Of a DNA stretch of 64,000 nt, positions 48,401 to 52,468 are shown in pieces. The DNA comes from Nannobrachium achirus (Eukaryota > Chordata > Actinopteri > Myctophiformes > Myctophidae). The notes under the pieces are model-generated. The model made no database searches, was not told the origin of the DNA, and saw nothing but the letters and a program-made list of their open reading frames with translations. The position numbers and the translations under genes were made by a program. How positions within the stretch are numbered: the first letter of the stretch is position 1; every line of letters starts with the position of its first letter. The stretch lies in contig OY997647.1 of NCBI GenBank assembly GCA_963921795.1, positions 62,329,155 through 62,393,154 of the forward strand, given 5' to 3'.

Positions 48401-50497
48401 CTGCCGTAGTCCTGGTTGTTGTCCGGGTGTCTGCCGGAGGCCTGGTCGCCGTCCGGGTGTCTGCCAGAGTCCTGGTCACTGTCCGGGTGTCTGTTCTGGT
48501 CTCTGTCCGGGTGTCTGCCGGCGTCCTGGTCTCTGTCCTCCAGGATGCTGAAGACGGGGTCGCTGGGGGCGGCTCGCTCCAGGTCCTGCTCTATCTGGGC
48601 CACAGTGGGCGGGTTGGGGCGAGGGCACAGAAGGGCCCTCTTCTTGTTCTTAGATCCCATATTCATTGTGACTTCACAACTGGGCCCTCATATCTCGGTT
48701 TGCTGTAATCCTGCTCCAACAGTTCGCTGAATGAACAAAATGACAAAGGAAGATAAAAGACACGTTCAGGCTGGTGACATCACTGCGGCTAATGCGTTAC
48801 GCAATGTCTTTACATCATCACATGTCGTCGTCGTCGGGTGAAAACCTTGTATGTCCAAAACAGTTCGTTTTGCATTTATCATTTTAAAAATTATTTAAAC
48901 TAGTGAAAACAGCCGATCTACAAGCACGTGCGAGGCGTTGTGTGCTTGTAGATCGGCTGTTTTCACTACTTTGTGCGACGGCCTTGTATGATGAAGCAGG
49001 GCTTTACTTTGCGAAAGAACGTACATATTTGAAACTATCGACAACGACGATATGTTGTTACCAGTTGTCAGCTGTGCCAAATATGGAGCTCCACCTGCTC
49101 CCAAGTAGGCCTACTCTGATAACGGCTACAGCACTAGTAGTCCATATATTCCACAAATCTCTGTCTTCTCTGTTTGCCGTTGATGTCCAAATATGGAGTG
49201 CCACACCGATAAATGGGACGTCAGACTTGACCAAATATGGAGCTAAACACGGCTCCAGACAGCTACCCTAAACTAACCTCTGAGTGCTTCATGATGGCCA
49301 CCAAGGACATTGCTACCAGACGGTAGTTGGTTCAGGCAGGCTGAGGAGGGGTTCGAGGGTTTCTCAAACTTTTAAATCTCAATGTCTCCCCTTAACTCTG
49401 GCTGTTAGGGTTCATTTGGTTCATTTGGACCCGTCGGGGTTCATTTGGTTCATTTGGACCCGTTGGGGTTCATTTGGTTCCATTTGTACACCGTCAGAGT
49501 TACAGACTTGTAAGGGTCAGTTTAGAATCCCATAAAGGAACCCACATAGGAATCCACTTTGAGAACCCCTGTTCTATTGGGGACAACGGTGGACCTCTTG
49601 CAGCATGTGGCTACCATGGATTGGGCCAGAGTGAAGTTGATTATGATGTTAAACACTGGAGACAGAAATGTGCAGGTCTTGATGACTTGCTCAGAGATGG
49701 GCAAATTGTGAGGAAACAATATGAAAAGAGCACTTATTTGTGTGAGCACTTAAAAATAGACCACACAATAAACCTAGCCCAGCCCAGCCCTCCCCTCCCC
49801 TGCCCCCTCAAACAAACCTAGCCCAGCCCTACCCTCCCCTGCCCCTTTTTTGTATATACTTACTGTTTGTATTGACTGTATTTTGTTCTTTCATTTTTTT
49901 TTATTTTTTTTTTACTGACTATATCTTTGCATAGTACTGTGTTCTATTCGTCTGTCATTCAATGTTATATGAGATACTTCAATGGTTTCCTGTGGAAATA
50001 AGCTTAGTCTTTTCTAGGATCTCCTTTTAGTAGACCTTGTACCAGTGAACTGTACCGTCATGAAACTGTACCTTTTCCTATGCAAACTTCTAATAAAGTC
50101 TTCAATCAATCAATCAATCAATCAAACAAACAAATACTGGAGCACTCAAATAGGTCTGACAACAAAAAGCTGAAAAAACGACTAACAATTCCAATCCTTT
50201 TTAGGTGGAGGAAATGTGGTTTCTGTTTTAAGTGCCTATATTGTAAATGTAGTTCTGAAATGTATTTCACATGATGTGTCTCTCACCAGGACCCACCAAT
50301 GTGAGAAGGAGTACGTCTCGGCAGGGAACCGCATCTACTCTGCAGCAGGTATTCCCTTCCCCAAACTAAAACTAACCCTGCACCGCACAGAAGCCGCTGG
50401 CAGCCAGGAGCAAGTGTTCCTACTGGACACGCTCAAAGCTCGATGCTGGCTGCGCCAGAACCTCTGGGCCAAGGATTTCTGGACGCACTCCTCCTAG
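21018..50497 (+). CDS. topaz1: TOPAZ1 homologue, full spliced gene (19 coding exons, 2057 aa)
   Basis: A multi-exon gene reconstructed by joining exons with AG/GT borders. All 18 junction phases agree and the coding total is 6174 bases, exactly 2058 codons including stop. The start ATG at 21018 has A at -3 and G at +4, with an in-frame TAA at 20979-20981. Regions in order: a basic N-terminus; a GPGRPRK AT-hook core (residues 250-256) followed by an RGGG-rich repeat array; a long acidic Ser/Thr-rich region with internal duplications (about 620-1380); a CCCH zinc finger (residues 1495-1514); then helical hairpins resembling TPR/PPR solenoids (about 1544-1930) and a conserved C-terminal exon. 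TOPAZ1 is known as a germ-cell-specific protein required for male meiosis in mouse, named for a predicted PAZ domain whose borders I cannot place here. The identification is by recalled family resemblance, not a search; the exon structure is more certain than the name. Confidence 0.78.
21717..21745. repeat. Hairpin right-arm remnant (copy 16)
   Basis: GAGCTTGTAGATCTGACATTTTC only. Inside a fish repeat of the ACTTTTACTCAAGTACATTT type in intron 1. Confidence 0.6.
21936..22849 (+). CDS. topaz1: TOPAZ1 exon 2 (residues 158-462), AT-hook and GGG-repeat array
   Basis: The acceptor TGCTCCAG ends at 21935 and the donor ACAA|GTAAGT is at 22850. A basic stretch KKRPPRRRRR is followed by an AT-hook core (GRP at residues 252-254) and then about ten imperfect repeats of a Gly-rich unit containing VPRSRGGGGG and GGESK. 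AT-hooks bind the minor groove of AT-rich DNA, and RGG-like arrays often bind RNA; any function here is inference. It ends one base into a codon, which matches exon 3. Confidence 0.82.
22231..22700 (+). repeat. Coding minisatellite in TOPAZ1 exon 2
   Basis: Ten occurrences of the core CCACGCAG, spaced about 35-60 bases apart, each followed by AGAGGAGGTGGAGGAGGAAT-like sequence. The array stays in frame throughout. Unit length varies by multiples of three, which suggests selection for frame while copy number changes. Confidence 0.9.
22885..23632. mobile_element. Nested hAT-like remnants in intron 2
   Basis: GTGGTTTTCAACCTGTT on the left and GGTTGAGAACCACTGG near 23620 on the right. Inside is a second hAT end, CAGTGTTTCTCAAACTTTC, at about 23043. 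Confidence 0.55.
23928..24428. mobile_element. hAT MITE (family E) with perfect 8-bp target duplication
   Basis: Ends CAGTGGTGGAAAAAGTACTC and TTACTTTACATCACTG, flanked by GATGTTGG at 23920-23927 and 24429-24436. Rich in AAGTACTT submotifs. The hairpin is at 24092-24165. Confidence 0.85.
24092..24165. repeat. Hairpin copy 17 (variant ACATGTC/GACACAT)
   Basis: TTGCAGATCTACAAGCTCAC and GTGAGCTTGTAGATCTGC. The inner arms differ from all other families (CAACATGTC / GACACATTG). Confidence 0.93.
24828..24892. repeat. Hairpin copy 18
   Basis: GAAAATAGCACATCTACAAG and the mirrored TTGTAGATCTGCTATTTTC. The right arm lacks a GAGC segment. Confidence 0.85.
24897..25512. mobile_element. Large foldback element, arms about 240 bp
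   Basis: Left arm AGTGTTAGTTCAGCTATTTT..., right arm ...AAAATAGCTGAACTAACACT. The arms are near-identical inverted repeats around a spacer of about 130 bases (25136-25269). No coding capacity. Confidence 0.85.
25678..28450 (+). CDS. topaz1: TOPAZ1 exon 3 (residues 463-1386), long acidic/Ser-rich exon
   Basis: The acceptor CCCTTGCAG ends at 25677 and the donor CAAAG|GTAGGT is at 28451. At 2773 bases it is by far the largest exon. It opens with a Cys-rich basic patch (KKPCCGLCGVC) and then becomes acidic and rich in Ser, Thr and Glu, probably disordered. Internal duplications are visible: the SSPDxQENRED...SKCLSPLPNSDDL block occurs at about 26341-26590 and 27808-28052, and MSVDSxSCLDSGIGC occurs at about 26799 and 27054. 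Large opposite-strand open frames here are shadows of this exon. Confidence 0.85.
28544..29150. mobile_element. hAT MITE carrying family B MITE, intron 3
   Basis: Ends CAGGGGTTTTCAAAGTGGG and TTTGGGAACCCCTG, flanked by GTCTAGAG/GTCTAGAC (7 of 8). Family B lies at about 28785-29032 between TA dinucleotides. Confidence 0.82.
28882..28970. repeat. Hairpin copy 19 (variant CACAC/GTGTG)
   Basis: AAACTAGTGAAAACAGCCGA and TCTGCTGTTTTCACTAGTTT; inner AAGCACACAACGCCTCGC mirrored exactly. Confidence 0.95.
29224..29291 (+). CDS. topaz1: TOPAZ1 exon 4 (residues 1387-1409)
   Basis: The acceptor TATTTCAG ends at 29223 and the donor GCAG|GTACAA is at 29292. It encodes SGLVKVEMLSMRFDPRLRGQ and joins in phase to both neighbours. 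The donor is weaker than most in this gene. Confidence 0.72.
29342..29863. mobile_element. MITE (family K) carrying a family D internal part, intron 4
   Basis: Ends CAGGGTTCCCACGGTCATG and GTGTGGGAACCCTG. The interior matches family D (TTGTCAAATATTAGAGGCAG ... GGTTGAGAACCACAGG). A sister copy is at 37073-37609. Confidence 0.75.
29537..29600. repeat. Hairpin copy 20 (right arm deleted)
   Basis: ATTGTGAAAATAGCAGATCT with CATGCTCACAACGCCTCGC, then an abrupt jump to CTATTTTCACAAT. Confidence 0.85.
29924..30033 (+). CDS. topaz1: TOPAZ1 exon 5 (residues 1410-1446)
   Basis: The acceptor TTATACAG ends at 29923 and the donor ACACG|GTAGCA is at 30034. The product is basic (EEDERKRCWKTLGSRTRS). The exon ends in phase 0. 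Confidence 0.72.
30087..30648. mobile_element. hAT MITE with perfect 8-bp target duplication, carrying family B, intron 5
   Basis: Ends CAGGGGTTTTCAAAG and TTTGGGAACCCCTG, flanked by GAATAGAG at 30079-30086 and 30649-30656. Family B sits between the same internal bases as in the copies at 28544 and 36312. Confidence 0.88.
30403..30466. repeat. Hairpin copy 21 (apex-deleted, rearranged)
   Basis: AAACTAGTGAAAACTAGTGA, CAATCTACAAGCACA, TGTAGATCGGCTGTTTTCAC. A small duplication is in the left arm. Confidence 0.8.
30741..30881 (+). CDS. topaz1: TOPAZ1 exon 6 (residues 1447-1493)
   Basis: The acceptor TTCTGTACAG ends at 30740 and the donor CTCAT|GTAAGT is at 30882. It encodes an acidic start (DILDDNNNFLEEEDAERYPL) and then a conserved-looking LTEMVWFQKSH end. 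Phase is 0 on both sides. Confidence 0.8.
30922..31374. mobile_element. Family C hAT MITE, intron 6
   Basis: CAGGGGTCTTCAACG and GTTGAAGACCCCTG ends. The hairpin is at 31161-31242. Confidence 0.8.
31161..31242. repeat. Hairpin copy 22
   Basis: TTGCCGAAAATAGACGATCT ... AGATCTGCTATTTTGGCAA; inner CTCACAACGCCTCGC mirrored with one mismatch. Confidence 0.93.
31912..32224. mobile_element. Inverted-repeat MITE, intron 6
   Basis: TAAGGCCATGGCTACACAG and the mirrored CGTGTAGCCATGGCCTTA. It ends 54 bases before the CCCH exon. Confidence 0.8.
32279..32365 (+). CDS. topaz1: TOPAZ1 exon 7, CCCH zinc finger (residues 1494-1522)
   Basis: The acceptor CCCCTTCAG ends at 32278 and the donor GAGAAG|GTAAGC is at 32366. 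The 29-residue exon encodes a C-x8-C-x5-C-x3-H finger (first Cys in YCRLYF, final His in CRFRH). This spacing is the classical CCCH type, usually an RNA-binding finger. Phase 0/0 makes it a cassette-like module. Confidence 0.85.
32451..32865. mobile_element. Family D hAT MITE, right end truncated, intron 7
   Basis: Starts CAGTGGTTCTCAACC and ends abruptly at TCGCGGCC. Confidence 0.75.
32691..32759. repeat. Hairpin copy 23 (variant CATGC/GCATG, apex-deleted)
   Basis: AATTGTGAAAATAGCAGATC and GATCTGCTATTTTCACAATT. The CATGCTCAC/GTGAGCATG variant is in both arms, and the CGCCTCGC inner arms are missing. Confidence 0.95.
33750..33813 (+). CDS. topaz1: TOPAZ1 exon 8 (residues 1523-1543)
   Basis: The acceptor TCTCCCAG ends at 33749 and the donor GCAG|GTGAGT is at 33814. 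It encodes FCFEAMKSFINSQNPKCLHK, the first helix of the helical region that follows the zinc finger. Confidence 0.8.
33911..33952. repeat. Hairpin half (copy 24)
   Basis: GTGAAAAATAGCAGATATAC then AAGCTCACAGCGCGGCACTG; the right arm is missing. Confidence 0.85.
34245..34321. repeat. Hairpin copy 25
   Basis: AAAAATAGAAGATCTACAAG and CTTGTATATCTGCTGTTTTT; inner GCGCGGCACTCGGTGCCGCG is palindromic. Confidence 0.92.
34559..34710 (+). CDS. topaz1: TOPAZ1 exon 9 (residues 1544-1594)
   Basis: The acceptor TTCTGTAG ends at 34558 and the donor AGTG|GTGAGG is at 34711. It encodes amphipathic helices (VFTSYYNSN..., MPVLMSLLQALLKAGSVSDI) typical of helical-repeat proteins. Confidence 0.82.
34781..35130. 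mobile_element. Foldback element with long arms, intron 9
   Basis: GACCTGTGATTTTCTGCCGT mirrored by ACGGCATAAAATCACAGGTC. The arms run about 150 bases with few mismatches (GGCCATTTGTATATTCACTG / CAGTGAATATACAAATGGCC). Confidence 0.85.
35263..35656. mobile_element. Family F MITE, intron 9
   Basis: CTAGGGATGAGACGATATGA and the mirrored ATCGCTTATCGTCCCATCCC. The interior is rich in CGATTATCGTG motifs. Confidence 0.75.
35376..35422. repeat. Hairpin copy 26 (strongly shortened)
   Basis: TTGCCAAAAAATAGCACATC, TACAAGCTCAGTGAGC, CTTTTTGGCAA. Most of the right arm is lost. Confidence 0.75.
35978..36079 (+). CDS. topaz1: TOPAZ1 exon 10 (residues 1595-1628)
   Basis: The acceptor TTGCTAG ends at 35977 and the donor CAAAG|GTACCC is at 36080. 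It encodes a helix pair, EFLQFLQALLNFVREKGL then FVPQLTQLISK. Phase is 0/0. Confidence 0.8.
36185..36234 (+). CDS. topaz1: TOPAZ1 exon 11 (residues 1629-1644)
   Basis: The acceptor GTTACAG ends at 36184 and the donor CGAAT|GTGAGT is at 36235. It encodes MVNAGVKNLDCTELAR and ends two bases into an Ile codon. Confidence 0.75.
36312..36779. mobile_element. hAT MITE carrying family B, intron 11
   Basis: CAGGGGTTTTCAAAGTGGG and TTTGGGAACCCCTG, flanked by ATTTAGGT/ATATAGGT (7 of 8). Confidence 0.82.
36557..36617. repeat. Hairpin copy 27 (apex-deleted, perfect)
   Basis: AACTAGTGAAAACAGCCGAT and ATCGGCTGTTTTCACTAGTT with the centre CTACAAGCAGTGCTTGTAG. A perfect palindrome that has lost the inner arms. 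Confidence 0.95.
36911..36962 (+). CDS. topaz1: TOPAZ1 exon 12 (residues 1645-1662)
   Basis: The acceptor CATCCACTAG ends at 36910 and the donor AGAG|GTTAGT is at 36963. It encodes MPTPVAQDLTHAIMEVE after the split Ile codon. Confidence 0.75.
37073..37609. mobile_element. Family K MITE carrying a family D internal part, intron 12
   Basis: CAGGGTTCCCACGGTCATG to GTGTGGGAACCCTG, flanked by ACTCCA on both sides. Same structure as 29342-29863. Confidence 0.78.
37271..37351. repeat. Hairpin copy 28 (variant CATGC/GCATG, full length)
   Basis: TTGTGAAAATAGCAGATCTA and TAGATCTGCTATTTTCACAA; inner CATGCTCACAAAGCCTCGC mirrored with one mismatch. Confidence 0.96.
37696..37867 (+). CDS. topaz1: TOPAZ1 exon 13 (residues 1663-1719)
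   Basis: The acceptor CTCCACAG ends at 37695 and the donor GACAG|GTAGTA is at 37868. It encodes helical-repeat sequence (EDWKQLGVVFKSLCQ, ELERISGRIAIALL). Confidence 0.82.
37912..38377. mobile_element. MITE with TAGGGGTGGGCGATA ends and perfect 8-bp target duplication
   Basis: TAGGGGTGGGCGATATG and the mirrored CATATCGCCCACCCCTA, flanked by CACAGAAT at 37904-37911 and 38378-38385. It contains a small hAT remnant and no hairpin of the common family. Confidence 0.85.
38609..38709 (+). CDS. topaz1: TOPAZ1 exon 14 (residues 1720-1753)
   Basis: The acceptor TGTTTCAG ends at 38608 and the donor GCTCAG|GTAAAC is at 38710. It encodes a short acidic linker and then IFVGRIGVSLMFRYHKTHQW. Confidence 0.8.
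38738..39215 (+). repeat. Tandem array, about 127-bp unit, intron 14
   Basis: About 3.5 copies of a unit with CTACACATTTTGCCCTAAAA, GTATGTCTACACTCATGTCA and ATAGCGCCACC. It ends with ATCTCCCGATTAGGGAGTCT, the same end as the array at 43985-44335. Confidence 0.9.
39556..40024. mobile_element. GC-rich hAT element with perfect 8-bp target duplication, intron 14
   Basis: Ends CAGAGCACACGAGCGGAGTG and the mirrored CACTCCGCTCGTATGCTCTG region, flanked by GAACCAAG at 39548-39555 and 40025-40032. Internally made of CGCTCCGCTC-type repeats. No transposase frame. Confidence 0.88.
40347..40409. repeat. Hairpin copy 29 (apex-deleted)
   Basis: GTGAAAAATAGCAGATATAC, AAGCTCACAGCCGCGCTGCG, AGCTTGTAGATCTGC. 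Confidence 0.9.
40624..41284. mobile_element. TTAA-flanked element with internal direct duplication
   Basis: TTAACTCATTGAATGCCA and TGGCAGTCAATGAGTTAA. TTAA at 40624-40627 and 41281-41284; the empty site is seen at 34107 and 43055 (CCAGTTAAGTG). Internally, a unit of about 183 bp with AGTGCACGGATCAATTTTTA is directly repeated (about 40680 and 40863). Confidence 0.85.
41128..41190 (+). repeat. Long A-run and T-run
   Basis: A-run followed by a T-run, itself an A/T foldback. Sequencing length uncertain. Confidence 0.9.
41414..41488. repeat. Hairpin copy 30
   Basis: AAAAATAGCAGATCTACAAG and CTTGTATATCTGCTATTTTT; inner GCACGGCACTCGGTGCCGTG is palindromic. The variant A/T is in both arms compared with copy 31. 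Confidence 0.95.
41595..41668. repeat. Hairpin copy 31
   Basis: AAAATAGCAGATCTACAAGC and GCTTGTATATCTGCTATTTT; inner GCGCGGCACTCGGTGCCGCG. Confidence 0.95.
41751..41916 (+). CDS. topaz1: TOPAZ1 exon 15 (residues 1754-1808)
   Basis: The acceptor GTGCTTTCAG ends at 41750 and the donor GCGAG|GTAAAC is at 41917. It encodes a helical repeat (GKRVVEVLSRLQVKY, CYLVTIATELFLLSDSVEGA). A MITE ends within about 30 bases of the acceptor. Confidence 0.83.
41944..42060. mobile_element. Left half of a family F MITE, intron 15
   Basis: TAGGGATGGGACCATATGAA and ATTATCGCGATAATGAAAAT. Truncated. Confidence 0.6.
42762..42840. repeat. Hairpin copy 33
   Basis: GTGAAAAATAGCAGATATAC ... GTAGATCTGCTATTTTTGAA; inner GCGCGGCACAGAGTGCCGCGC. 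Confidence 0.95.
43190..43244. repeat. Hairpin copy 34 (apex-deleted)
   Basis: AAAAATAGCAGATCTACAAG, CTCGCATGTGAG, CTTGTATATCTGCTATCTTT. Confidence 0.93.
43333..43485 (+). CDS. topaz1: TOPAZ1 exon 16 (residues 1809-1859)
   Basis: The acceptor TTGTTTTAG ends at 43332 and the donor TATTG|GTGAGA is at 43486. It encodes a PPR/TPR-like helical hairpin (LMRLAEKASYREALDIFSNL). Another MITE ends only about 30 bases before the acceptor. Confidence 0.83.
43579..43782 (+). CDS. topaz1: TOPAZ1 exon 17 (residues 1860-1927)
   Basis: The acceptor TCTCTGCAG ends at 43578 and the donor AAAG|GTAAGT is at 43783. The preceding intron is only 93 bases. It encodes helical repeats ending in KRSRWDQARKIFK, a PPR/TPR-like signature. 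Confidence 0.84.
43985..44335 (+). repeat. Tandem array, about 127-bp unit, intron 17
   Basis: About 2.5 copies of the same unit as at 38738-39215, ending in the same ATCTCCCGATTAGGGAGTCT. Confidence 0.88.
44384..44700. mobile_element. hAT MITE, 'empty' form without family B or TTAA insert, intron 17
   Basis: CAGGGGTTCCCAAACC and TTTGAAAACCCCTG, flanked by CCTTAGAG/CCTTAGTT. Its uninterrupted TTATAGCATATTTTAGCGAT and TATTTTTTTAAGTGTCC supply both empty sites. Confidence 0.85.
44823..45196. mobile_element. Inverted-repeat MITE, intron 17
   Basis: TAAGGCCATGGCTACACGG and CGTGTAGCCATGGCCTTA. Contains a directly repeated GTGGAGGTCTGGGGAC. Confidence 0.8.
45513..45560. repeat. Hairpin copy 35 (apex-deleted)
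   Basis: AGCAGATATACAAGCGAGCT then TGTAGATCTGCT. The centre is reduced to CAAGCGAGCTTG. Confidence 0.92.
45904..45960. repeat. Hairpin copy 36 (apex-deleted)
   Basis: AAAAATAGCAGATCTACAAG, CTCGCGCTGTGAG, CTTGTATATCTGCTGTTTTT. Confidence 0.92.
46080..46263 (+). CDS. topaz1: TOPAZ1 exon 18 (residues 1928-1988)
   Basis: The acceptor TGTGTTCAG ends at 46079 and the donor AAAAG|GTACAT is at 46264. It encodes GYYPDVSAPLGLRQLTVP and FEMFITVNATAILN, and ends two bases into an Arg codon that exon 19 completes. Confidence 0.82.
47430..47872. mobile_element. Inverted-repeat DNA element in TOPAZ1 intron 18
   Basis: TAGTCTCGCGAGGCCAGACT at the left is mirrored by GTCTGGCTACGCGAGACTTA at the right. It lies between TOPAZ1 exon 18 and the C19orf25 homologue. 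Confidence 0.55.
47995..48000 (-). promoter_or_regulatory. Possible ATTAAA poly(A) signal for the C19orf25 homologue
   Basis: TTTAAT on the plus strand, 73-78 bases beyond the stop on the minus strand. No AATAAA is seen closer. Confidence 0.3.
48073..48660 (-). CDS. UPF0449 protein C19orf25 homologue, nested in TOPAZ1 intron 18
   Basis: An intact 195-residue frame read from ATG at 48660; an upstream in-frame ATG at 48666 adds two residues, but MGSK is the family's start as I recall it. The N-terminus (MGSKNKKRALL, PPTVAQIEQDL, DPVFSILED) and the coiled-coil segment at residues 104-150 (YQQSRRYLELNERLREVK) match the UPF0449/C19orf25 family, whose function is unknown. Between these conserved parts, residues 43-102 are six copies of a roughly 10-residue unit with the core GRHPD, not expected in the family. 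The C-terminal tail (about 45 residues) also seems longer than usual. A strong acceptor-like AG lies 5' at 48727-48728 and an ATTAAA lies 75 bases past the stop, which argues for a real gene over a dead retrocopy. Transcription would oppose TOPAZ1. Confidence 0.8.
   Translation of the reverse strand: MGSKNKKRALLCPRPNPPTVAQIEQDLERAAPSDPVFSILEDRDQDAGRHPDRDQNRHPDSDQDSGRHPDGDQASGRHPDNNQDYGRHPERDQASSRHPDGYVESKYQQSRRYLELNERLREVKGQLLRQTEGLRAAGGRLERDVAEVKSGLVVPLTNTPVSPLVLQNAAASVPMGGTGGLTGSGDHTVTEEPQV
48355..48534 (-). repeat. Coding 30-bp minisatellite in the C19orf25 homologue
   Basis: Six tandem copies with the plus-strand core GTCCGGGTGTCTGCC, each encoding a variant of DQASGRHPDG. One copy is two residues shorter, and the frame is kept throughout. 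Confidence 0.9.
48661..48765 (-). promoter_or_regulatory. Candidate 5'UTR and splice acceptor of the C19orf25 homologue
   Basis: Read on the minus strand, a pyrimidine-rich tract ending TTGTTCATTCAG (AG at 48728-48727) precedes about 66 bases of leader. The leader contains a 5-codon upstream reading frame (ATG AGG GCC CAG TTG stop) before the MGSK start. This suggests a non-coding first exon further upstream; its location is not determined. Confidence 0.4.
48825..49055. mobile_element. Family B MITE, intron 18
   Basis: GTCGTCGTCGTCGGGTGAAA to ATCGACAACGACGATATG. It sits about 165 bases upstream of the C19orf25 homologue start. Confidence 0.65.
48901..48967. repeat. Hairpin copy 37 (partial apex loss)
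   Basis: TAGTGAAAACAGCCGATCTA and TAGATCGGCTGTTTTCACTA; inner CAAGCACGTGCGAGGCGTTG has lost part of the left arm. Confidence 0.9.
49360..49575. mobile_element. hAT-like remnant with tandem units
   Basis: GGGTTTCTCAAACTTTTAAA and TTTGAGAACCCCTG. Inside, GGGTTCATTTGGTTCATTTG is repeated with GGACCCGT spacers. Confidence 0.6.
49985..50125 (+). mobile_element. LINE 3' end with (ATCA)n tail
   Basis: GTGGAAATAAGCTTAGTCTT to AATAAAGTCTTCAATCAATC. The same sequence appears at 60895-61020 and, more diverged, at 63355-63510. Lies in TOPAZ1 intron 18. Confidence 0.6.
50290..50497 (+). CDS. topaz1: TOPAZ1 exon 19, C-terminus and stop
   Basis: The acceptor CTCTCACCAG ends at 50289. It encodes residues 1989-2057 (KEYVSAGNRIYSAAGIPFPK, LLDTLKARCWLRQNLWAKDF), ending in a TAG. 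The preceding intron is 4 kb and contains the opposite-strand C19orf25 homologue. A further small exon in that intron cannot be excluded, but the phases join without one. Confidence 0.82.
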
Positions 50498-51485
50498 CCT
50501 AACCCCCCAACCCCACCCATCCTACACACTCAACCCCACCCATCCTACACACTCAACCCCACCCCCAGAAATATTCACATTCCTTTCCTGGGAAACTGCT
50601 TGATCGATTCTTTTTTTTTGTTTGTTTGTTTTTGTCAATGTTTTTGTCAAAACCAATTGACGTTTTTGTGTATTTGGTTTTAAATATCTGTGTCCTTTCA
50701 AAATGTTTGAGAAGCTTTATTTCATTGGCTTCATAATTAGGGTTAAAGTTATTTTAATGTTATTTTAGTGTACCTGTCTTATCTGGTAGTAAATGTGGGA
50801 GACTAGGTTTTACTGTTTTGTAAAAAAAAAAAAAGAGGGGAAAAATACTACAAAATAGGTTTGGCATTTCCAGAGCAGTGAATAGCATATATTTTGAGTT
50901 TTTATAACTTCCACTAGAACAAGTTTGGTTTGATCATTAGTATTGCTCTCCATTGGAATATAAACATTTACTTAATTGATGTACAGTTTAGTTAATGGAT
51001 ATTAAAAGTGACTTGTTAAATCTCTATTGGCATTTCTTCACCACTGTTTGATGGTCACTGTTAATAATTGTATACACAAACAAGATCAGTATCCTTAACA
51101 TCCACTAGGTGGTGCTAGTCATCTTTATTTCTTATAATGTTAGTATTAAATGTTATGTTAGTACTAAGACTAAACCTTTGAAAAGCTAAAAACCACAATC
51201 ATACTGACACTACACAGCAAAATATGGAGTGTTAATTTAACTTGAGGTTCAAAATGTTTTAGCTTTATTTCATTTACTTTAAGTGGAGGGGAAAAAGCTC
51301 CTGTCTTACTTTTCTGTGAAGATTTTGATAATGTTAAGTTGCTTACATGTCATGAAGCAATAGTGTTGCCATTTCCAGTGCAGTGACTAACTAGCTTTGA
51401 GTTTCATTTATTTTATAAACACTTTCTTCACAAGAACAAATTTGGTTTGAATTGCTTTTCAGGGGAAAACTGAAAAATAAATAAA
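50498..51485 (+). other. Probable TOPAZ1 3'UTR
   Basis: AT-rich, mostly repeat-free sequence follows the stop codon and runs to two overlapping AATAAA signals at 51476-51481 and 51480-51485. I see no earlier AATAAA. Length about 1 kb. Confidence 0.5.
51476..51485 (+). promoter_or_regulatory. Overlapping polyadenylation signals AATAAATAAA
   Basis: Tandem AATAAA hexamers downstream of the TOPAZ1 stop codon, followed within about 30 bases by a TG/GT-containing stretch. Confidence 0.5.
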
Positions 51486-51798
51486 CTTCGACTTTGACTT
51501 GCTTCACAGTGGTTGACTGATTTGGTTGATGGATATAAGTGGACGGGTAAACCTCTATTATGTACTAACTATTAAGTTGGTTGCACGCTGCTGTGTTTTT
51601 CCGCTGCAAGGGACCCAGTGATGACAGTAGCGGAAATCGAAAAGAAAAAAAAAATCAACCATGGGCCGAAAATAAACACGAAATGGACGGCAGTGTGTAA
51701 ACGTGATTGACATAACGTGAAGTAGATTTTTTTTATGTGCTCTGAAATTGGCTCTGATATTCGTCTGAAAGAACGCAGCAGTGTGCAACCTTTATATC

Positions 51799-52341
51799 CA
51801 GGGACGTGCTGGCCATTGGGAAAAGCGGGACAACTCCTGAACGGCCGGTTCATTCCCGGCCGGTCCAGGCCGGCCATTAGAAAAAAATGTAAAATAAAAT
51901 GTCGGCCTTCGTTCCATTTTGGGGGCTGGGCGGCCAACAAAGTAAATCGTTGTATCCCAGTTTCAAATGTATACATCTTTTCGCAAAGCAAAGCCCTGCT
52001 TCATCACACAAGGCCGTTGCACAAAAGTAGTGAAAACAGACGATCTACAAGCACTCACTGTGCGAGGCGTTGTGTGCTTGTAGATCTGCTGTTTTCACTC
52101 GTTTAAATCATTTTTAAAATGATAAATACAAAACAAACGGTTTTGGACATACAAGGTTTCCACCCGACAACGACGAAATATAACTCATGTACTGTAATTG
52201 GCCCACTGGCTTGTCATGATCTGAAATGGCAAATCTTTGAGTAGCAGCAGCGCTATAGAGAGAGATCTCTCTCTATAGCGCACAATGAGGGCCTCTCCAA
52301 CTCTTTTTCCCGGGCTGAATAAGGGGCCCAGCATGTCCCTG
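51799..52341. mobile_element. hAT MITE (family M) with perfect 8-bp target duplication, carrying family B
   Basis: CAGGGACGTGCTGGCC and CCAGCATGTCCCTG, flanked by TTTATATC at 51791-51798 and 52342-52349. Confidence 0.88.
52029..52099. repeat. Hairpin copy 38
   Basis: AGTGAAAACAGACGATCTAC and GTAGATCTGCTGTTTTCACT; part of the left inner arm is replaced by TCACTGT. Confidence 0.88.
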
Positions 52342-52468
52342 TTTATATCTCAAAAGAGAATGACGGCACTCGTCTGATTGATTTATTAGAAGTGCAATAA
52401 AAACCACAGCAGTTCGAGGATGGCACAGTAAAGTCAGGACGTATTTCCATTTATCTTACAAGCAAGAG

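Noticed and set aside
48283-48730. Plus-strand Val/Ser-rich frames of 141 and 104 residues
   Set aside because: Shadows of the 30-bp coding minisatellite in the minus-strand C19orf25 homologue.
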